Positions 1 to 11,092 are shown, counted from the first letter of the stretch. The stretch: DNA of 64,000 bases from Alphaproteobacteria bacterium UBA4588 (GCA_949529445.1 CATISA010000018.1:1-64000); one strand, 5' to 3'. Notes: generated by a model not told the origin, from the letters alone. Numbers and translations: made by a program.

Positions 1-2
1 CC

Positions 3-713
3 CTTGATGAGGGGCAGTCTCATTATCTGGCAAATGTGATGCGTCAGAAACAGGGTGCGTTTATTGAGCTGTTTAATGGCCGTGATGGCAGTTGGCAGGC
101 CGAATTAGTCACTCTTTCACGCAAATCTGTTGCTGTGAAATGTGTGCAACAAACGGCCGCACAACAAGCTAGTCCAGATGTCTGGTTGCTGTTTGCCCCG
201 GTGAAGCGTGCCCGGCTCGATTTCATGGCCCAGAAAGCAACAGAGCTTGGTGTCTCCAAAATTTGGCCTGTAGATACTGAATATTGTCAGATGGGGCGGG
301 TGAAAACAGATAGGCTAGAAGCCAATGCCATTGAAGCAGCAGAACAAACAGTCCGGCAGGATGTTCCGGATATAGGGCCTTTTTTGCCATTGCAGGTAGT
401 TCTCATAGATTGGCCTGAGGATAGGGTGTTGATTTTCTGTGATGAAGGTCTTGCCGGTGATGCGCCCTATGCGCCGCTAGAGCGACTCGCAATGGCAACA
501 GGCAAAAAAGCAGCTATCCTTATTGGTCCTGAAGGCGGGTTTTCTCCTGCTGAACGTGAAATGATTTTATCCCATTCTTCTGCCTTGCCTATTCATCTTG
601 GGCCTCGCATATTAAGAAGTGATACTGCAGCTTTATCTGCGCTCAGCCTCTACCAAGCTGTCTGTGGAGATTGGCGTTTAACAGCTCTTACTTCTACCCA
701 CCTTGGTTCATAA
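3..713 (+). CDS. rsmE: 16S rRNA m3U1498 methyltransferase RsmE, 5' truncated
   Basis: The product methylates N3 of U1498 in 16S rRNA, using S-adenosylmethionine, in the cytoplasm. The frame is open to the window edge: codons before the first internal GTG (position 36) encode DEGQSHYLANV, the usual N-terminal RsmE segment, so the true start lies outside. The C-terminal SPOUT (knotted) methyltransferase domain is clear, with IGPEGGFS at about 522-545 and LGPRILRSDTA further on, which form the SAM-binding knot. gshA follows after 12 bases, a common alphaproteobacterial pairing. Apart from the missing N-terminus nothing is odd. Confidence 0.93.
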   Translation, partial: LDEGQSHYLANVMRQKQGAFIELFNGRDGSWQAELVTLSRKSVAVKCVQQTAAQQASPDVWLLFAPVKRARLDFMAQKATELGVSKIWPVDTEYCQMGRVKTDRLEANAIEAAEQTVRQDVPDIGPFLPLQVVLIDWPEDRVLIFCDEGLAGDAPYAPLERLAMATGKKAAILIGPEGGFSPAEREMILSHSSALPIHLGPRILRSDTAALSALSLYQAVCGDWRLTALTSTHLGS

Positions 714-725
714 AGTGATTATTGA

Positions 726-2096
726 ATGACAAATTTTTCTTTTCCTGATGGCGAAAAAACGCTGACTGCTGAAGTGCTCTCAAACTGGTTACAGGCTCAG
801 GCGCGTGAAAAGTCAGATTGGAAAATTGGAACAGAGCATGAAAAATTCCTGTTTCATAAGGGAACGTTTCGCCCAGTTTCCTACGAAGGGGAGCAAGGGA
901 TAGGCGCCCTACTAGAGGCGCTCCGGACGCGTTATGATATGCGCCCCATTATGGAGCATGATAATATTATCGGATTACTAGATGATGCTGGTGGCTCGAT
1001 TACGCTTGAGCCGGGCGGCCAGTTTGAGCTTTCCGGTGCGCCGTTAAAGACATTACATCAAACATGCAAAGAAACAGGCATGCACCTGAAACAGATGATG
1101 TCTGTGACCGCTGAGCTTGAATTATGTATGCTTGGTGCAGGGTTTCAGCCCCTGTGGGGACGAGATGATTGCCATTGGATGCCTAAAGGCCGCTACCGTA
1201 TTATGCGTGATTACATGCAGAAGAAAGGGTCTCTTGGACTTGATATGATGCTGCGCACCTGCACAGTTCAGGTTAATCTGGATTTTTCTTCAGAACAGGA
1301 TATGGTCCAAAAATTCCGGTCGTCACTCGCGCTTCAGCCTGTTGCAACAGCTCTCTTTGCTAATTCGCCTTTTAAGGATGGGGTGCCGTCAGGATTGCAA
1401 TCTACCCGGGCTCATGTCTGGACAGATACCGACCCTGATAGATGTGGTATTCCGGCCTGCGTGTTTGATCCGAATTTTGGTTATGAGATGTGGATTGAAT
1501 ATCTGCTTGATGTGCCAATGTATTTTCTGCATCGCGGCGACGATTATCTTGATGTGTCTGGCTTATCATTCAGAGATTTCATGGAAGGCCGACTGCCCGG
1601 CTTTGAAGGAAAGTATCCTGACATGCAGGATTTTCAGGATCATATGACAACCGCGTTTCCGGAGGTTCGCCTGAAAGGTTATCTGGAGATGCGAGGAGCA
1701 GATAGTGGTGGCTGGTCGAACATCTGCGCGCTTCCGGCGTTCTGGGTTGGGTTGCTGTATGATGAGCAGGCTCTTGATGAGGCATGCGCCCTGATTGAGG
1801 GTGTTGGCGCCGATGATGTTGAACAGGCCAGAATGTCTGCCTGCCGTGAGGGCTTGTCGGGCACGTATGATAGTCGGTCCATGCTTCAGATGGCATCAGC
1901 CTGTGTTGATATTGCAGAAGCTGGTCTTGCCCGGCGGGCGGAAAAAGACGCTGATGGCGAAGATGAAACTAAATTTCTGACGCCCCTTAAACAGATTGTT
2001 AGCGAAGGCCGTACACTCTCTGATATTATGCTGGACAAATATCGGACTCACTGGGATGGCGATATCACTCACATGTTCCGTGAATATCATTATTAA
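726..2096 (+). CDS. gshA: Glutamate-cysteine ligase, plant/alphaproteobacterial type
   Basis: This enzyme joins glutamate and cysteine in the first, ATP-dependent step of glutathione synthesis. The 456-residue length and motifs fit the GCS2/plant-type family rather than the E. coli GshA fold group: KIGTEHEKF (about 33-41), the glutamate-rich ITLEPGGQFELSGAPL (92-107), RTCTVQVNLDF (177-187) and a C-terminal MRGADSGGW. The ATG lies 12 bases after rsmE, so the two are probably co-transcribed. No gshB is present in the window. Confidence 0.95.
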   Translation: MTNFSFPDGEKTLTAEVLSNWLQAQAREKSDWKIGTEHEKFLFHKGTFRPVSYEGEQGIGALLEALRTRYDMRPIMEHDNIIGLLDDAGGSITLEPGGQFELSGAPLKTLHQTCKETGMHLKQMMSVTAELELCMLGAGFQPLWGRDDCHWMPKGRYRIMRDYMQKKGSLGLDMMLRTCTVQVNLDFSSEQDMVQKFRSSLALQPVATALFANSPFKDGVPSGLQSTRAHVWTDTDPDRCGIPACVFDPNFGYEMWIEYLLDVPMYFLHRGDDYLDVSGLSFRDFMEGRLPGFEGKYPDMQDFQDHMTTAFPEVRLKGYLEMRGADSGGWSNICALPAFWVGLLYDEQALDEACALIEGVGADDVEQARMSACREGLSGTYDSRSMLQMASACVDIAEAGLARRAEKDADGEDETKFLTPLKQIVSEGRTLSDIMLDKYRTHWDGDITHMFREYHY

Positions 2097-2183
2097 AAAC
2101 CAAATCCTGTAACAGTCAGCTTCAACCCGTTTACCTGGGGGCTGTCTTGTTCATCATAAGTATGAGCGCGAGAGGAACAGATT

Positions 2184-3386
2184 ATGGCAGGTCTCCTGCT
2201 TGTTGTTTTTATAAACTTTGTTGGGATTGGGGCCTTGATTCCTATCCTGCCTTTTACGGTTGTTGACCAGCTTGGTTATACTGAATCAGTGATGACTTTG
2301 CTCTTGGCCTGCTTTTCACTAGCGATGTTTATCGGTAATCCTATTCTAGGACGTCTATCAGATAAGCTGGGCAGAAAACGTATCCTTATAGCATCGATCA
2401 GCGTTGCAACAGCAGCACATTTCTGGTTTGCAATTTCAGAAGATATCACAATATTATTTATCTCCCGTATTCTGGCCGGATTTGGCGCTGGCAATATTGG
2501 CGTCATTCAGGCGATTATTGCAGATAACTCTGAGCGTCAGGACAGGGCGCGGATGATGGGTCTTATGGGGGCCTGTATTGGGGCTGGCTTTGTTCTCGGC
2601 CCTGCGCTTGGTGGGCTTTTGGCCGGTATTGGCAATGGGCCTGCGCATCAGATGCCATTTCTGGTTGCTGGATTATTCTCCGCACTCTCTCTTGTGATGG
2701 CATTCCGTCTGCCTGAGAGCTATCCTGCTAACGCTGATATGGTTCACGCTAAAACATCGTTTTTTGCCCGTGTTGCCGCGCTGATATCAGGCCCATTAGG
2801 GCTGTTTGCCGCTGCCTTTTTCCTCTTAAATTTGTCATTTGCACAGGTTGAGGCTGCTTATGTATTGGTTGTGCGGGATTTACTAGGGTTTGGCAGCCGT
2901 GAGACTGGGTGGCTATTCGCTTATATCGGTATCTGCATCATTATTGTTCAGGGTGGTATAATTGGCAGAGTAGTGCCACGATTTGGTGAAATGCGGGTGA
3001 TTCGCGCTGGTATTTACTGTCTGATTATAGGTCAGATAGTAACAGTGATGCTGGCGACGATCTTTGCCGATGGCGGCACCTTACTGATACATATCATGGT
3101 CGCAACTAGTTTTGTGTGTATTGGATTTGCTTTGACAAATCCAACCCTATCTGCTGCATCATCAGCAGCCTCACGGCGAGATGAAATGGGCGGTGCATTA
3201 GGGCTTGTGCAAGGGTTTGGCTCGCTTGGTCAGGTTATTGGTTTGACTGCCGCAGGGCCGCTCTATCTTAGCGGTGGTGGCGGCTTATCATTTGGTTTTG
3301 CCGCCCTTATTTCGGTCTGTCTTCTGCTGATAGTGTTTTTTATTGCACGCATGTGGCCCAAATTATCCTCAGCTGCTGCTGCCTAG
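2184..3386 (+). CDS. MFS transporter, TetA/DHA1-like exporter
   Basis: A 400-residue integral membrane protein of the major facilitator superfamily with about 12 hydrophobic segments. The cytoplasmic loop 2-3 carries motif A, GRLSDKLGRKR (residues 56-66), and the first helix region has the ALIPILPF pattern of tetracycline/DHA1-type drug:H+ antiporters. The substrate cannot be read from sequence. The protein starts almost inside the first helix, but the ATG has an AGAGGAA ribosome site eight or so bases upstream. It is convergent with tldD and the two genes overlap by four bases. Possibly transcribed with gshA through an 87-base gap. Confidence 0.85.
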   Translation: MAGLLLVVFINFVGIGALIPILPFTVVDQLGYTESVMTLLLACFSLAMFIGNPILGRLSDKLGRKRILIASISVATAAHFWFAISEDITILFISRILAGFGAGNIGVIQAIIADNSERQDRARMMGLMGACIGAGFVLGPALGGLLAGIGNGPAHQMPFLVAGLFSALSLVMAFRLPESYPANADMVHAKTSFFARVAALISGPLGLFAAAFFLLNLSFAQVEAAYVLVVRDLLGFGSRETGWLFAYIGICIIIVQGGIIGRVVPRFGEMRVIRAGIYCLIIGQIVTVMLATIFADGGTLLIHIMVATSFVCIGFALTNPTLSAASSAASRRDEMGGALGLVQGFGSLGQVIGLTAAGPLYLSGGGGLSFGFAALISVCLLLIVFFIARMWPKLSSAAAA

Positions 3387-4831
3387 GCAGCTTGGGTGCC
3401 GCCAACGGTGATGCCACCAATCTTTAAGGTAGGTTGCCCCACACCAACAGGAACGGACTGGCCTGACTTCCCGCAGGTGCCTATGCCGGGGTCAAGTTCC
3501 GTATCATTGCCGATCATTGTGATTTTTGACATTGCATCGGGGCCACTGCCAATCAGGGTCGCCCCTTTAACAGGAGCACCAATTTTACCATTTTCGACGA
3601 TATAGGCTTCAGAGGCAGAGAACACAAATTTACCTGAGGTAATATCAACCTGCCCGCCGCCAAAATTGGCAGCATAGATCCCTTTAGTCATACTAGAAAT
3701 AATCTCTTCAGCCTCATAGGCGCCGTTTTCCATGTAGGTATTTGTCATGCGTGGCATTGGCAGATGTGCATAAGATTGGCGGCGACCATTACCGGTAGGT
3801 TCAACCCCCATCAGTCGAGCATTCTGCCGGTCTTGCATGTAGCCCTTCAAGATGCCGTCTTCGATGAGTGTGTTATGACCAGAACGAGTACCTTCGTCGT
3901 CTATGGTAATCGAGCCACGCCTATCAGCAAGCGTGCCATTATCAACAACTGTCACACCTTTGGCAGCAACTTGCTCACCAATCCGGCCAGAAAATACCGA
4001 TGTTCCCTTACGATTGAAGTCGCCTTCAAGGCCATGCCCAACAGCTTCATGTAGCATAACACCTGGCCATCCGGCCCCTAGTACGATTTCCATTTCCCCG
4101 GCAGGTGCTGCAATGGAATCAAGATTAAGCAAAGCTAGTCTAAGGGCCTCGTCAATTTCAGGCTGCCACAGAGCTTCATCAAGGTAGTGGTTCAGCAGAA
4201 ATCTGCCGCCCATCCCGCTAGAGCCTAATTCCATCCGGCCATTCTGTTCAACAACAACAGCAATGCCGAGCCTTACCAGAGGTCTGATGTCAGCAAACCG
4301 TTCACCATCAGGCCGAATGATTTGCACAGCCTGCCAACTCCCCACAACAGAGGCTGTCACCTGCTTCACGCGGGGGTCGCTGGCGCGGGCATAGGCATCC
4401 ATTTTTTGCAGTAATGCAATCTTATCCTCAAAGGCTGTATGTTCGAGCGGGTTATCGCTGGTGTAAAGCGGCTTATTGGCGCCAGAAAGAGGTGGTAGTG
4501 CAAGTGTTCCTGAATGACCTGATGCTACTGAAGAGACTGTCTCGGCTGCACGCCGGAGCGCTGCCTCGCTTAATTCACCTGCATGAGCAAAGGCATCAGC
4601 CTCGCCAACAATTGCGCGCAGACCAAATCCAGATGATTCGTCATATGTTGCTGTTTTGAGTCGGCCATCATCAAAAGCAAGCGCTTCTGTGTGCCGCATT
4701 TCAAGAAAGAGGTCGCCATCATCCGCGCCATTTAGCGTGTCTGCCACAAGGCTGCAGACCTGGTCTTTATCAAGGCCGTTGCGGGAAAAAAATAACTCAT
4801 CTGTTTGGTGCAGTGCATCCATTATAATCAT
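3383..4831 (-). CDS. tldD: Metalloprotease TldD
   Basis: TldD forms a heterodimeric zinc protease with TldE/PmbA that degrades unfolded or modified peptides in the cytoplasm. The 482-residue protein has the HEAVGH (HExxxH) zinc site at 261-266 and the C-terminal GTCGKSGQ segment whose cysteine is the expected third ligand. No pmbA/tldE lies in this window. Two starts are possible: the first ATG sits only two bases after GGAG, while the in-frame ATG three codons later (4822) has a longer 11-base spacing. The ATG at 4822 may be the real one. Confidence 0.93.
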   Translation of the reverse strand: MIIMDALHQTDELFFSRNGLDKDQVCSLVADTLNGADDGDLFLEMRHTEALAFDDGRLKTATYDESSGFGLRAIVGEADAFAHAGELSEAALRRAAETVSSVASGHSGTLALPPLSGANKPLYTSDNPLEHTAFEDKIALLQKMDAYARASDPRVKQVTASVVGSWQAVQIIRPDGERFADIRPLVRLGIAVVVEQNGRMELGSSGMGGRFLLNHYLDEALWQPEIDEALRLALLNLDSIAAPAGEMEIVLGAGWPGVMLHEAVGHGLEGDFNRKGTSVFSGRIGEQVAAKGVTVVDNGTLADRRGSITIDDEGTRSGHNTLIEDGILKGYMQDRQNARLMGVEPTGNGRRQSYAHLPMPRMTNTYMENGAYEAEEIISSMTKGIYAANFGGGQVDITSGKFVFSASEAYIVENGKIGAPVKGATLIGSGPDAMSKITMIGNDTELDPGIGTCGKSGQSVPVGVGQPTLKIGGITVGGTQAA

Positions 4832-5139
4832 CTCTCCGAAATAGCAGGCATGGTGGTGGTGCAGAGCTCTTCGCGCGATTTTCTACCTCGCATAACAAAA
4901 TTCTCGCCCCCTGAGTATGGAGGCAGGTGAGGTCTGTTTCAAGGGGAAGTCTGAGGGTGTTTTTTTTGTGGTCATCAAAATGCTTTGCCGAGAGGTGGAT
5001 TGGTGCGCGACAGGCTGCCGCATAGGGCTTCCCAATGGTGAAAAAACCGGCTAAGACTGACTCGCTACATTGTAAGAGTTTGGTTAATGATGACACAAGC
5101 AAGAGTAGCTTATTAATTGACGTCAAGGGGGATAAACCT
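4832..5139. other. Intergenic region between divergent tldD and ctaC
   Basis: About 300 bases separate these divergent genes and should hold both promoters. I see no convincing sigma70-like pair, no RNA gene and no strong hairpin. A frame open from 5035 into ctaC gives a non-signal-peptide extension and is best explained as untranslated leader. Confidence 0.5.
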
Positions 5140-5985
5140 ATGAGACTGCACATTACGCTATGTGCTAGCATCATTTTCGCAGTAATTGGCTTTATTGCAG
5201 GGCCGGCGCTCGCTAGTGAGCCGCAGGCATGGCAACTCGGTATGCAAAACCCAGCGGGCTCAATTGCTGAAAAAGCGCAAAGCCTTCATGATTTGCTACT
5301 CATTATTATTACGGCTATTTCAGTCTTTGTATTGGCGCTTCTTGTTTACACCTGTGTGCGGTATCGCGAAGCCTCTAACCCTGTGCCGTCCAAGACATCT
5401 CATAATACAACAATCGAAGTTTTGTGGACGGTTATTCCAGTCCTGATTTTGGTTGTGATTGCGGTGCCGTCATTCCGGTTGCTGTATTATATGGATGAAA
5501 CCAAAAACACAGATATGGTAGTCAAGATCACAGGAAATCAGTGGTACTGGAATTATGAGTATCCTGACGAGAAAATTGGATTTGATAGTTACATCATCGA
5601 CGAAGCCGAACTCGAACCTGGACAGCCACGCTTGTTGAGCGTTGATAATCCGTTAGTTGTTCCTGAAGGAACGCGTATCAAGCTGCTAATCACCGGCAAT
5701 GATGTTATGCATTCTTTCTTTGTGCCATCACTAGCGGTCCAGACCTATTCCATTATTGGGCGGGTTAATGAAGTGTGGATCGATGTGCCAATGGGGGCAA
5801 AATCCTATTATGGTCAATGTAATCAGATTTGTGGTGTGAACCATGCCTACATGCCGATTGTGGTAAAGGCCGTCTCACAGCAGGATTATGCAACGTGGCT
5901 TGTTACGGCCAAAGATGAATTTGCGATGGGTGATAATGTTCAGCCAACTGGTTTACAAGATATTCAGCTTGCATCAGCCCAGTAA
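5140..5985 (+). CDS. ctaC: Cytochrome c oxidase subunit II
   Basis: Subunit II of aa3-type cytochrome c oxidase takes electrons from cytochrome c through its CuA centre on the periplasmic side. I start at the ATG preceded by AAGGGGGAT because it exposes a signal peptide (residues 1-26, ending ALAS). Two transmembrane helices follow (about 51-73 and 94-112), then the aromatic patch QWYWNYEY and the CuA ligands H191, C227, C231, H235 and M238. The residue between the cysteines that is usually Glu (CxExC) is Gln229 here. Length, 281 residues, is normal. It heads the cta operon. Confidence 0.96.
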   Translation: MRLHITLCASIIFAVIGFIAGPALASEPQAWQLGMQNPAGSIAEKAQSLHDLLLIIITAISVFVLALLVYTCVRYREASNPVPSKTSHNTTIEVLWTVIPVLILVVIAVPSFRLLYYMDETKNTDMVVKITGNQWYWNYEYPDEKIGFDSYIIDEAELEPGQPRLLSVDNPLVVPEGTRIKLLITGNDVMHSFFVPSLAVQTYSIIGRVNEVWIDVPMGAKSYYGQCNQICGVNHAYMPIVVKAVSQQDYATWLVTAKDEFAMGDNVQPTGLQDIQLASAQ

Positions 5986-6001
5986 TGGGTCGGTGTTTTA
6001 A

Positions 6002-7639
<1,638 letters not shown>

Positions 7640-7681
7640 GCCGGCATCTCCTCTGAGGGACAAAGGAAGGAAGAAAGCTGG

Positions 7682-8617
7682 ATGACAGCAATGCCGCAAC
7701 AACCAGGTTCATCAGGACCTCATATTATGCCAACCGCGGATACTTCGGTATCTTCGGTTGAAGCATTTTTTGCTCTGATGAAACCCCGCGTCATGAGCCT
7801 TGTGATTTTCACTGGGTTTGCGGGCATGTATCTGGCACCTGTTGATATGCATCCAGTGCTCGCGGTGATTTCTCTGTTTGCTATTGCGGCAGGTGCAGGA
7901 GCCTCCGGTGCGATAAATCAATGGTATGACCGAGATATGGATGCGCTGATGACCCGCACTCGTAATCGGCCAATACCTGCTGGTAAGGTTATGCCCGAAG
8001 AAGCGCTTGCATTCGGCATTGTGATATCAGTTCTATCCGTGATGCTCCTGTCACTTGCCAGTAATCTGCTCGCTGGAGGGCTGCTTGCTTTCACTATCTT
8101 TTTCTATGCTGTTGTTTATACGGTATGGCTAAAGCGCAGTACGCCGCAGAATATTGTGATTGGCGGCGCTGCGGGCGCTTTGCCGCCATTAGTAGGATGG
8201 GCGGCGATGACGGGTACTGTTACGCTTGAGCCTATTATTCTGTTCGCATTGATTTTTATCTGGACGCCGCCCCATTTCTGGGCGCTGGCCTTGGTAAAAA
8301 ATGATGATTATCGTGCGGCCAATGTGCCGATGTTGCCCGTTACTGCGGGTGCTGATGAAACACGCAAGCAAATCCTAATTTACAGTTTTGTTTTGATGGG
8401 AGCCGGTATACTGCCCTTTGCTATCGGAATGAGCGGTATTGCCTATGGAATTTTAAGCGTGATTATGGGCGCCTTATTTTTAGCATTCGCTCTTCGGCTT
8501 TATTTTGCCAAGACTGACAAAGCAGCATGGGACCTGTTCAAATTTTCAGTACTTCATCTGTTTGTGCTATTTGCTGGCCTTATTGCTGACAAGGCAATCA
8601 GCTTCATGCTGATTTAA
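7682..8617 (+). CDS. ctaB: Haem O synthase (protohaem IX farnesyltransferase)
   Basis: CtaB attaches a farnesyl group to haem B, giving haem O, the precursor of the haem A used by the oxidase encoded around it. It is a UbiA-family membrane prenyltransferase; the Mg-diphosphate site NQWYDRDMD lies at 79-87, followed by TRTRNRPIP, and about eight hydrophobic helices are present. A good AAGGAAGGAAG ribosome site precedes the ATG. It sits 42 bases after ctaD. The haem A synthase gene ctaA is not in the window. Confidence 0.95.
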   Translation: MTAMPQQPGSSGPHIMPTADTSVSSVEAFFALMKPRVMSLVIFTGFAGMYLAPVDMHPVLAVISLFAIAAGAGASGAINQWYDRDMDALMTRTRNRPIPAGKVMPEEALAFGIVISVLSVMLLSLASNLLAGGLLAFTIFFYAVVYTVWLKRSTPQNIVIGGAAGALPPLVGWAAMTGTVTLEPIILFALIFIWTPPHFWALALVKNDDYRAANVPMLPVTAGADETRKQILIYSFVLMGAGILPFAIGMSGIAYGILSVIMGALFLAFALRLYFAKTDKAAWDLFKFSVLHLFVLFAGLIADKAISFMLI

Positions 8618-8631
8618 TGGAAGGAATAATA

Positions 8632-8763
8632 ATGTCTGATCAACCTGAAACAGCGACCGAGATGAAGGTGATGCGTAAACGCAGCAACCTCTGGATTCTC
8701 GCTCTTATCTTTGGTCTTGCCGTGCTTTTCTATGTTGTGACTATTGTGCGGATGAGTTTGTAG
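8632..8763 (+). CDS. Small single-helix protein of the cta operon (CoxF-like)
   Basis: A 43-residue protein with a polar, charged N-terminus (to about residue 20, ending MRKRSN) and one hydrophobic helix (LWILALIFGLAVLFYVVTI). The ATG has an AAGGAAT site seven to eight bases upstream, and the stop is followed two bases later by ctaG, so it is embedded in the operon. Small membrane proteins at exactly this place are known in alphaproteobacterial oxidase loci and are usually annotated as CoxF or hypothetical assembly proteins. Its role is not established; position suggests oxidase assembly or stabilisation. The name is by context rather than by sequence signature. Confidence 0.75.
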   Translation: MSDQPETATEMKVMRKRSNLWILALIFGLAVLFYVVTIVRMSL

Positions 8764-8765
8764 AG

Positions 8766-9338
8766 ATGCAAGTAGTGAGCCCGTCCCCTGACCTATCGCA
8801 ACAGCAGTCAGTCCGCAATAAGCGGCTTCTGACGGTTGTGTTTGTTGTTGTTGCCGGGATGGTGGGGCTCGCTTTTGCCTCTGTACCACTCTATAAGCTT
8901 TTTTGTCAGGTAACTGGATATGGCGGTACAACGCAGCGTGCTGAGATAGCACCGCAAACAATTAATATGGCAGCCGCTCCTGTATCTGTTCGTTTTAATG
9001 CTGTCACTAATTCAAAATTAAACTGGTCGTTTGTTCCGGTAACAGAGCCTGTATCACTTGTTCCTGGTGAGCAAGTGACAGCATTGTACCGGGCAACAAA
9101 TTTGGGTAATGCGCCGTCGACAGGGACAGCCACATTCAATGTGACACCACAAAAGGCCGGGCCTTATTTTATGAAGCTAGAATGTTTTTGCTTCACCGAA
9201 CAGTTATTACAGCCGGGTCAATCGATGGATATGCCGGTAACCTTTTTTCTAGACCCAGAAATTGCGACTGATCTTAACACATCAGACGTTGATGAGGTCG
9301 TGCTTTCCTATACTTTTTTCGAGGCAATAGAGAGTTAG
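8766..9338 (+). CDS. ctaG: Cytochrome c oxidase assembly copper chaperone CtaG/Cox11
   Basis: CtaG delivers copper to the CuB site of subunit I. It has one N-terminal transmembrane helix (about 20-40) followed by a conserved YKLFCQVTGYGG (C47) and a periplasmic immunoglobulin-like domain bearing the copper-binding CFCF motif (C140 and C142). The 190-residue length is typical. It follows the small membrane protein with only two bases between and lies just before subunit III. Confidence 0.96.
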   Translation: MQVVSPSPDLSQQQSVRNKRLLTVVFVVVAGMVGLAFASVPLYKLFCQVTGYGGTTQRAEIAPQTINMAAAPVSVRFNAVTNSKLNWSFVPVTEPVSLVPGEQVTALYRATNLGNAPSTGTATFNVTPQKAGPYFMKLECFCFTEQLLQPGQSMDMPVTFFLDPEIATDLNTSDVDEVVLSYTFFEAIES

Positions 9339-9399
9339 TGTGAGTTATATTTTGTTGCGCCGGTCGGAGGGGACTGGGCTTTTTCAAAGGAGATGAAAA

Positions 9400-10185
9400 A
9401 TGAGTGGTGCACAACAACATCCCTACCATCTGGTAGAACCGAGCCCATGGCCGGCAGTCGGCTCTGCGGCGGCATTTATTGCAGCTATTGGCGCTGTGAT
9501 GTTTATGCATGACCGCGCCTATGGCGGCTATGTTTTGATGACAGGGATGGGTCTTGTTATCCTGACCATGTTCATGTGGTGGCGCGATGTTATCCGCGAA
9601 GCCGAATATCAGGGACATCATACTCCAATTGTTCAGATTGGCATGCGATATGGGATGATGCTTTTCATCTCATCAGAAGTCATGTTCTTTGTTGCATTTT
9701 TCTGGGCGTTTTTCGATCGTGCCTTTTTCCCTGTTGGGGGCATCTGGCCACCAGAGGGTATTCAAACTTTTGACCCGTTTGATTTACCTCTGATTAATAC
9801 ACTTATTCTGCTGTTATCAGGATGCACCGTGACATGGTCACATCATGCGCTGGTGAATGATAACCGTCGTGATTTTCTCTTAGGGCTATTTCTTACCATC
9901 ATTCTGGGTGCTTTTTTCACAGTGCTTCAGGCATTAGAATATGACCATGCCTCTTTTGCCTTCACGGATGGGATTTATCCTTCGGTGTTTTATATGGCGA
10001 CAGGCTTCCATGGCTTTCATGTGATTGTTGGAACATTGTTTCTAGCAGTATGCCTCTTCCGGGGATTGAAAGGGCATTTCACAGCCGACCATCATTTTGG
10101 CTTTGAAGCAGCAGCATGGTATTGGCATTTTGTCGATGTTGTCTGGTTGTTCTTGTTCGTGGCTGTTTACTGGTGGGGTGGTTAA
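9400..10185 (+). CDS. ctaE: Cytochrome c oxidase subunit III
   Basis: Subunit III stabilises the oxidase core and supports proton uptake. The 261-residue protein has seven hydrophobic helices, the conserved membrane glutamate E93 in SSEVMFF and the GFHGFHV-like motif before the last helices. The ATG is preceded by AAAGGAG. A DUF983 gene, frequent between ctaG and ctaE in related genomes, is absent here. A hairpin follows the stop codon. Confidence 0.96.
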   Translation: MSGAQQHPYHLVEPSPWPAVGSAAAFIAAIGAVMFMHDRAYGGYVLMTGMGLVILTMFMWWRDVIREAEYQGHHTPIVQIGMRYGMMLFISSEVMFFVAFFWAFFDRAFFPVGGIWPPEGIQTFDPFDLPLINTLILLLSGCTVTWSHHALVNDNRRDFLLGLFLTIILGAFFTVLQALEYDHASFAFTDGIYPSVFYMATGFHGFHVIVGTLFLAVCLFRGLKGHFTADHHFGFEAAAWYWHFVDVVWLFLFVAVYWWGG

Positions 10186-10227
10186 TTTAGACTTTCCGTG
10201 TCTCCCCTCTTGGCTCAGAGAGCAAAA

Positions 10228-10267
10228 AAGAACCGGTCTTGCATCTTTAACTGTAGGGCCGGTTCTT
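10228..10267 (+). terminator. Hairpin after ctaE, likely terminator or attenuator
   Basis: A perfect 9-base-pair stem, AAGAACCGG with CCGGTTCTT, encloses a 22-base loop. The descending arm ends in TTCTT but there is no long U run, so termination is probably partial. It separates the ctaCDBGE genes from the SURF1 gene downstream. Confidence 0.55.
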
Positions 10268-10314
10268 CTATATGGTAACAAGACATCTTGCTGGTCGCAT
10301 AGAAAGGCGTAGCC

Positions 10315-11037
10315 ATGTATTTTAGACCTTATCTTTGGCTAACCCTGTTATCTGTGCCAGCGCTGGCCCTGTTGCTGTTTTTGGGAAGCTGGCAGGTGCA
10401 GCGACTATTCTGGAAAACAGATCTAATTTCGACATTCACTGAACGGGCAGCTGCATCGCCAATTTCTGTAAGTGAGCTTGTTGGAAGTAGCAAAGATAAT
10501 CAGTTCCGCCGCCTTAGCCTATCAGGCACATTTCTGCATGATGATGAAGTCTATCTTGTTGGTCGGACCTATGAAGGAAATGCCGGGTTTCATGTCGTTA
10601 CACCTTTGCGTCAGGACGATGATAGCATCATCTTTATTAATCGTGGATGGGTATCAGAAGATTACCGTCTGCCGGCTCAGCGCCCTTTTTCACTGACCAC
10701 AGGAGAGGTTCAGATTGATGGTATTATTCGCCTACCCCAACAGCAGGGCTATTTCGTGCCTGATAATGAGCCAGAGCGCGGTTTCTGGTTTACACTAAAG
10801 CCGAATGAAATCGCCCGTTTTAGAGACTATTCATCTGTTGAGACAAATTATTATGTCGACCAAGTGCGTACCAGTGACGTGATTACCTTGCCGATTGCAG
10901 CTGAGGTGCGCGTAGATGTCCGGAATGCCCATCTTAACTATGCTCTGACCTGGTTTGGGGTTGCCTTGTCTCTGATCGGGGTTTACATCGCATATCATGT
11001 GTCTGCAGGGCGACTTGGGTTTCGCACGAAAAAATAA
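10315..11037 (+). CDS. SURF1 family cytochrome oxidase assembly protein
   Basis: SURF1 proteins help insert haem A into subunit I. This 240-residue protein shows the family layout: an N-terminal helix (about 8-27) followed by LGSWQVQR, a periplasmic domain with FINRGWV (107-113) and a C-terminal helix (about 206-228). It lies between the oxidase genes and thrC, the usual alphaproteobacterial order (often named shy1 or surf1). Confidence 0.93.
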   Translation: MYFRPYLWLTLLSVPALALLLFLGSWQVQRLFWKTDLISTFTERAAASPISVSELVGSSKDNQFRRLSLSGTFLHDDEVYLVGRTYEGNAGFHVVTPLRQDDDSIIFINRGWVSEDYRLPAQRPFSLTTGEVQIDGIIRLPQQQGYFVPDNEPERGFWFTLKPNEIARFRDYSSVETNYYVDQVRTSDVITLPIAAEVRVDVRNAHLNYALTWFGVALSLIGVYIAYHVSAGRLGFRTKK

Positions 11038-11092
11038 AGAGATTATCTCTTTGTTATGGCATAATAGGATTAGAGAGAAAGGCTGCCGAAAG

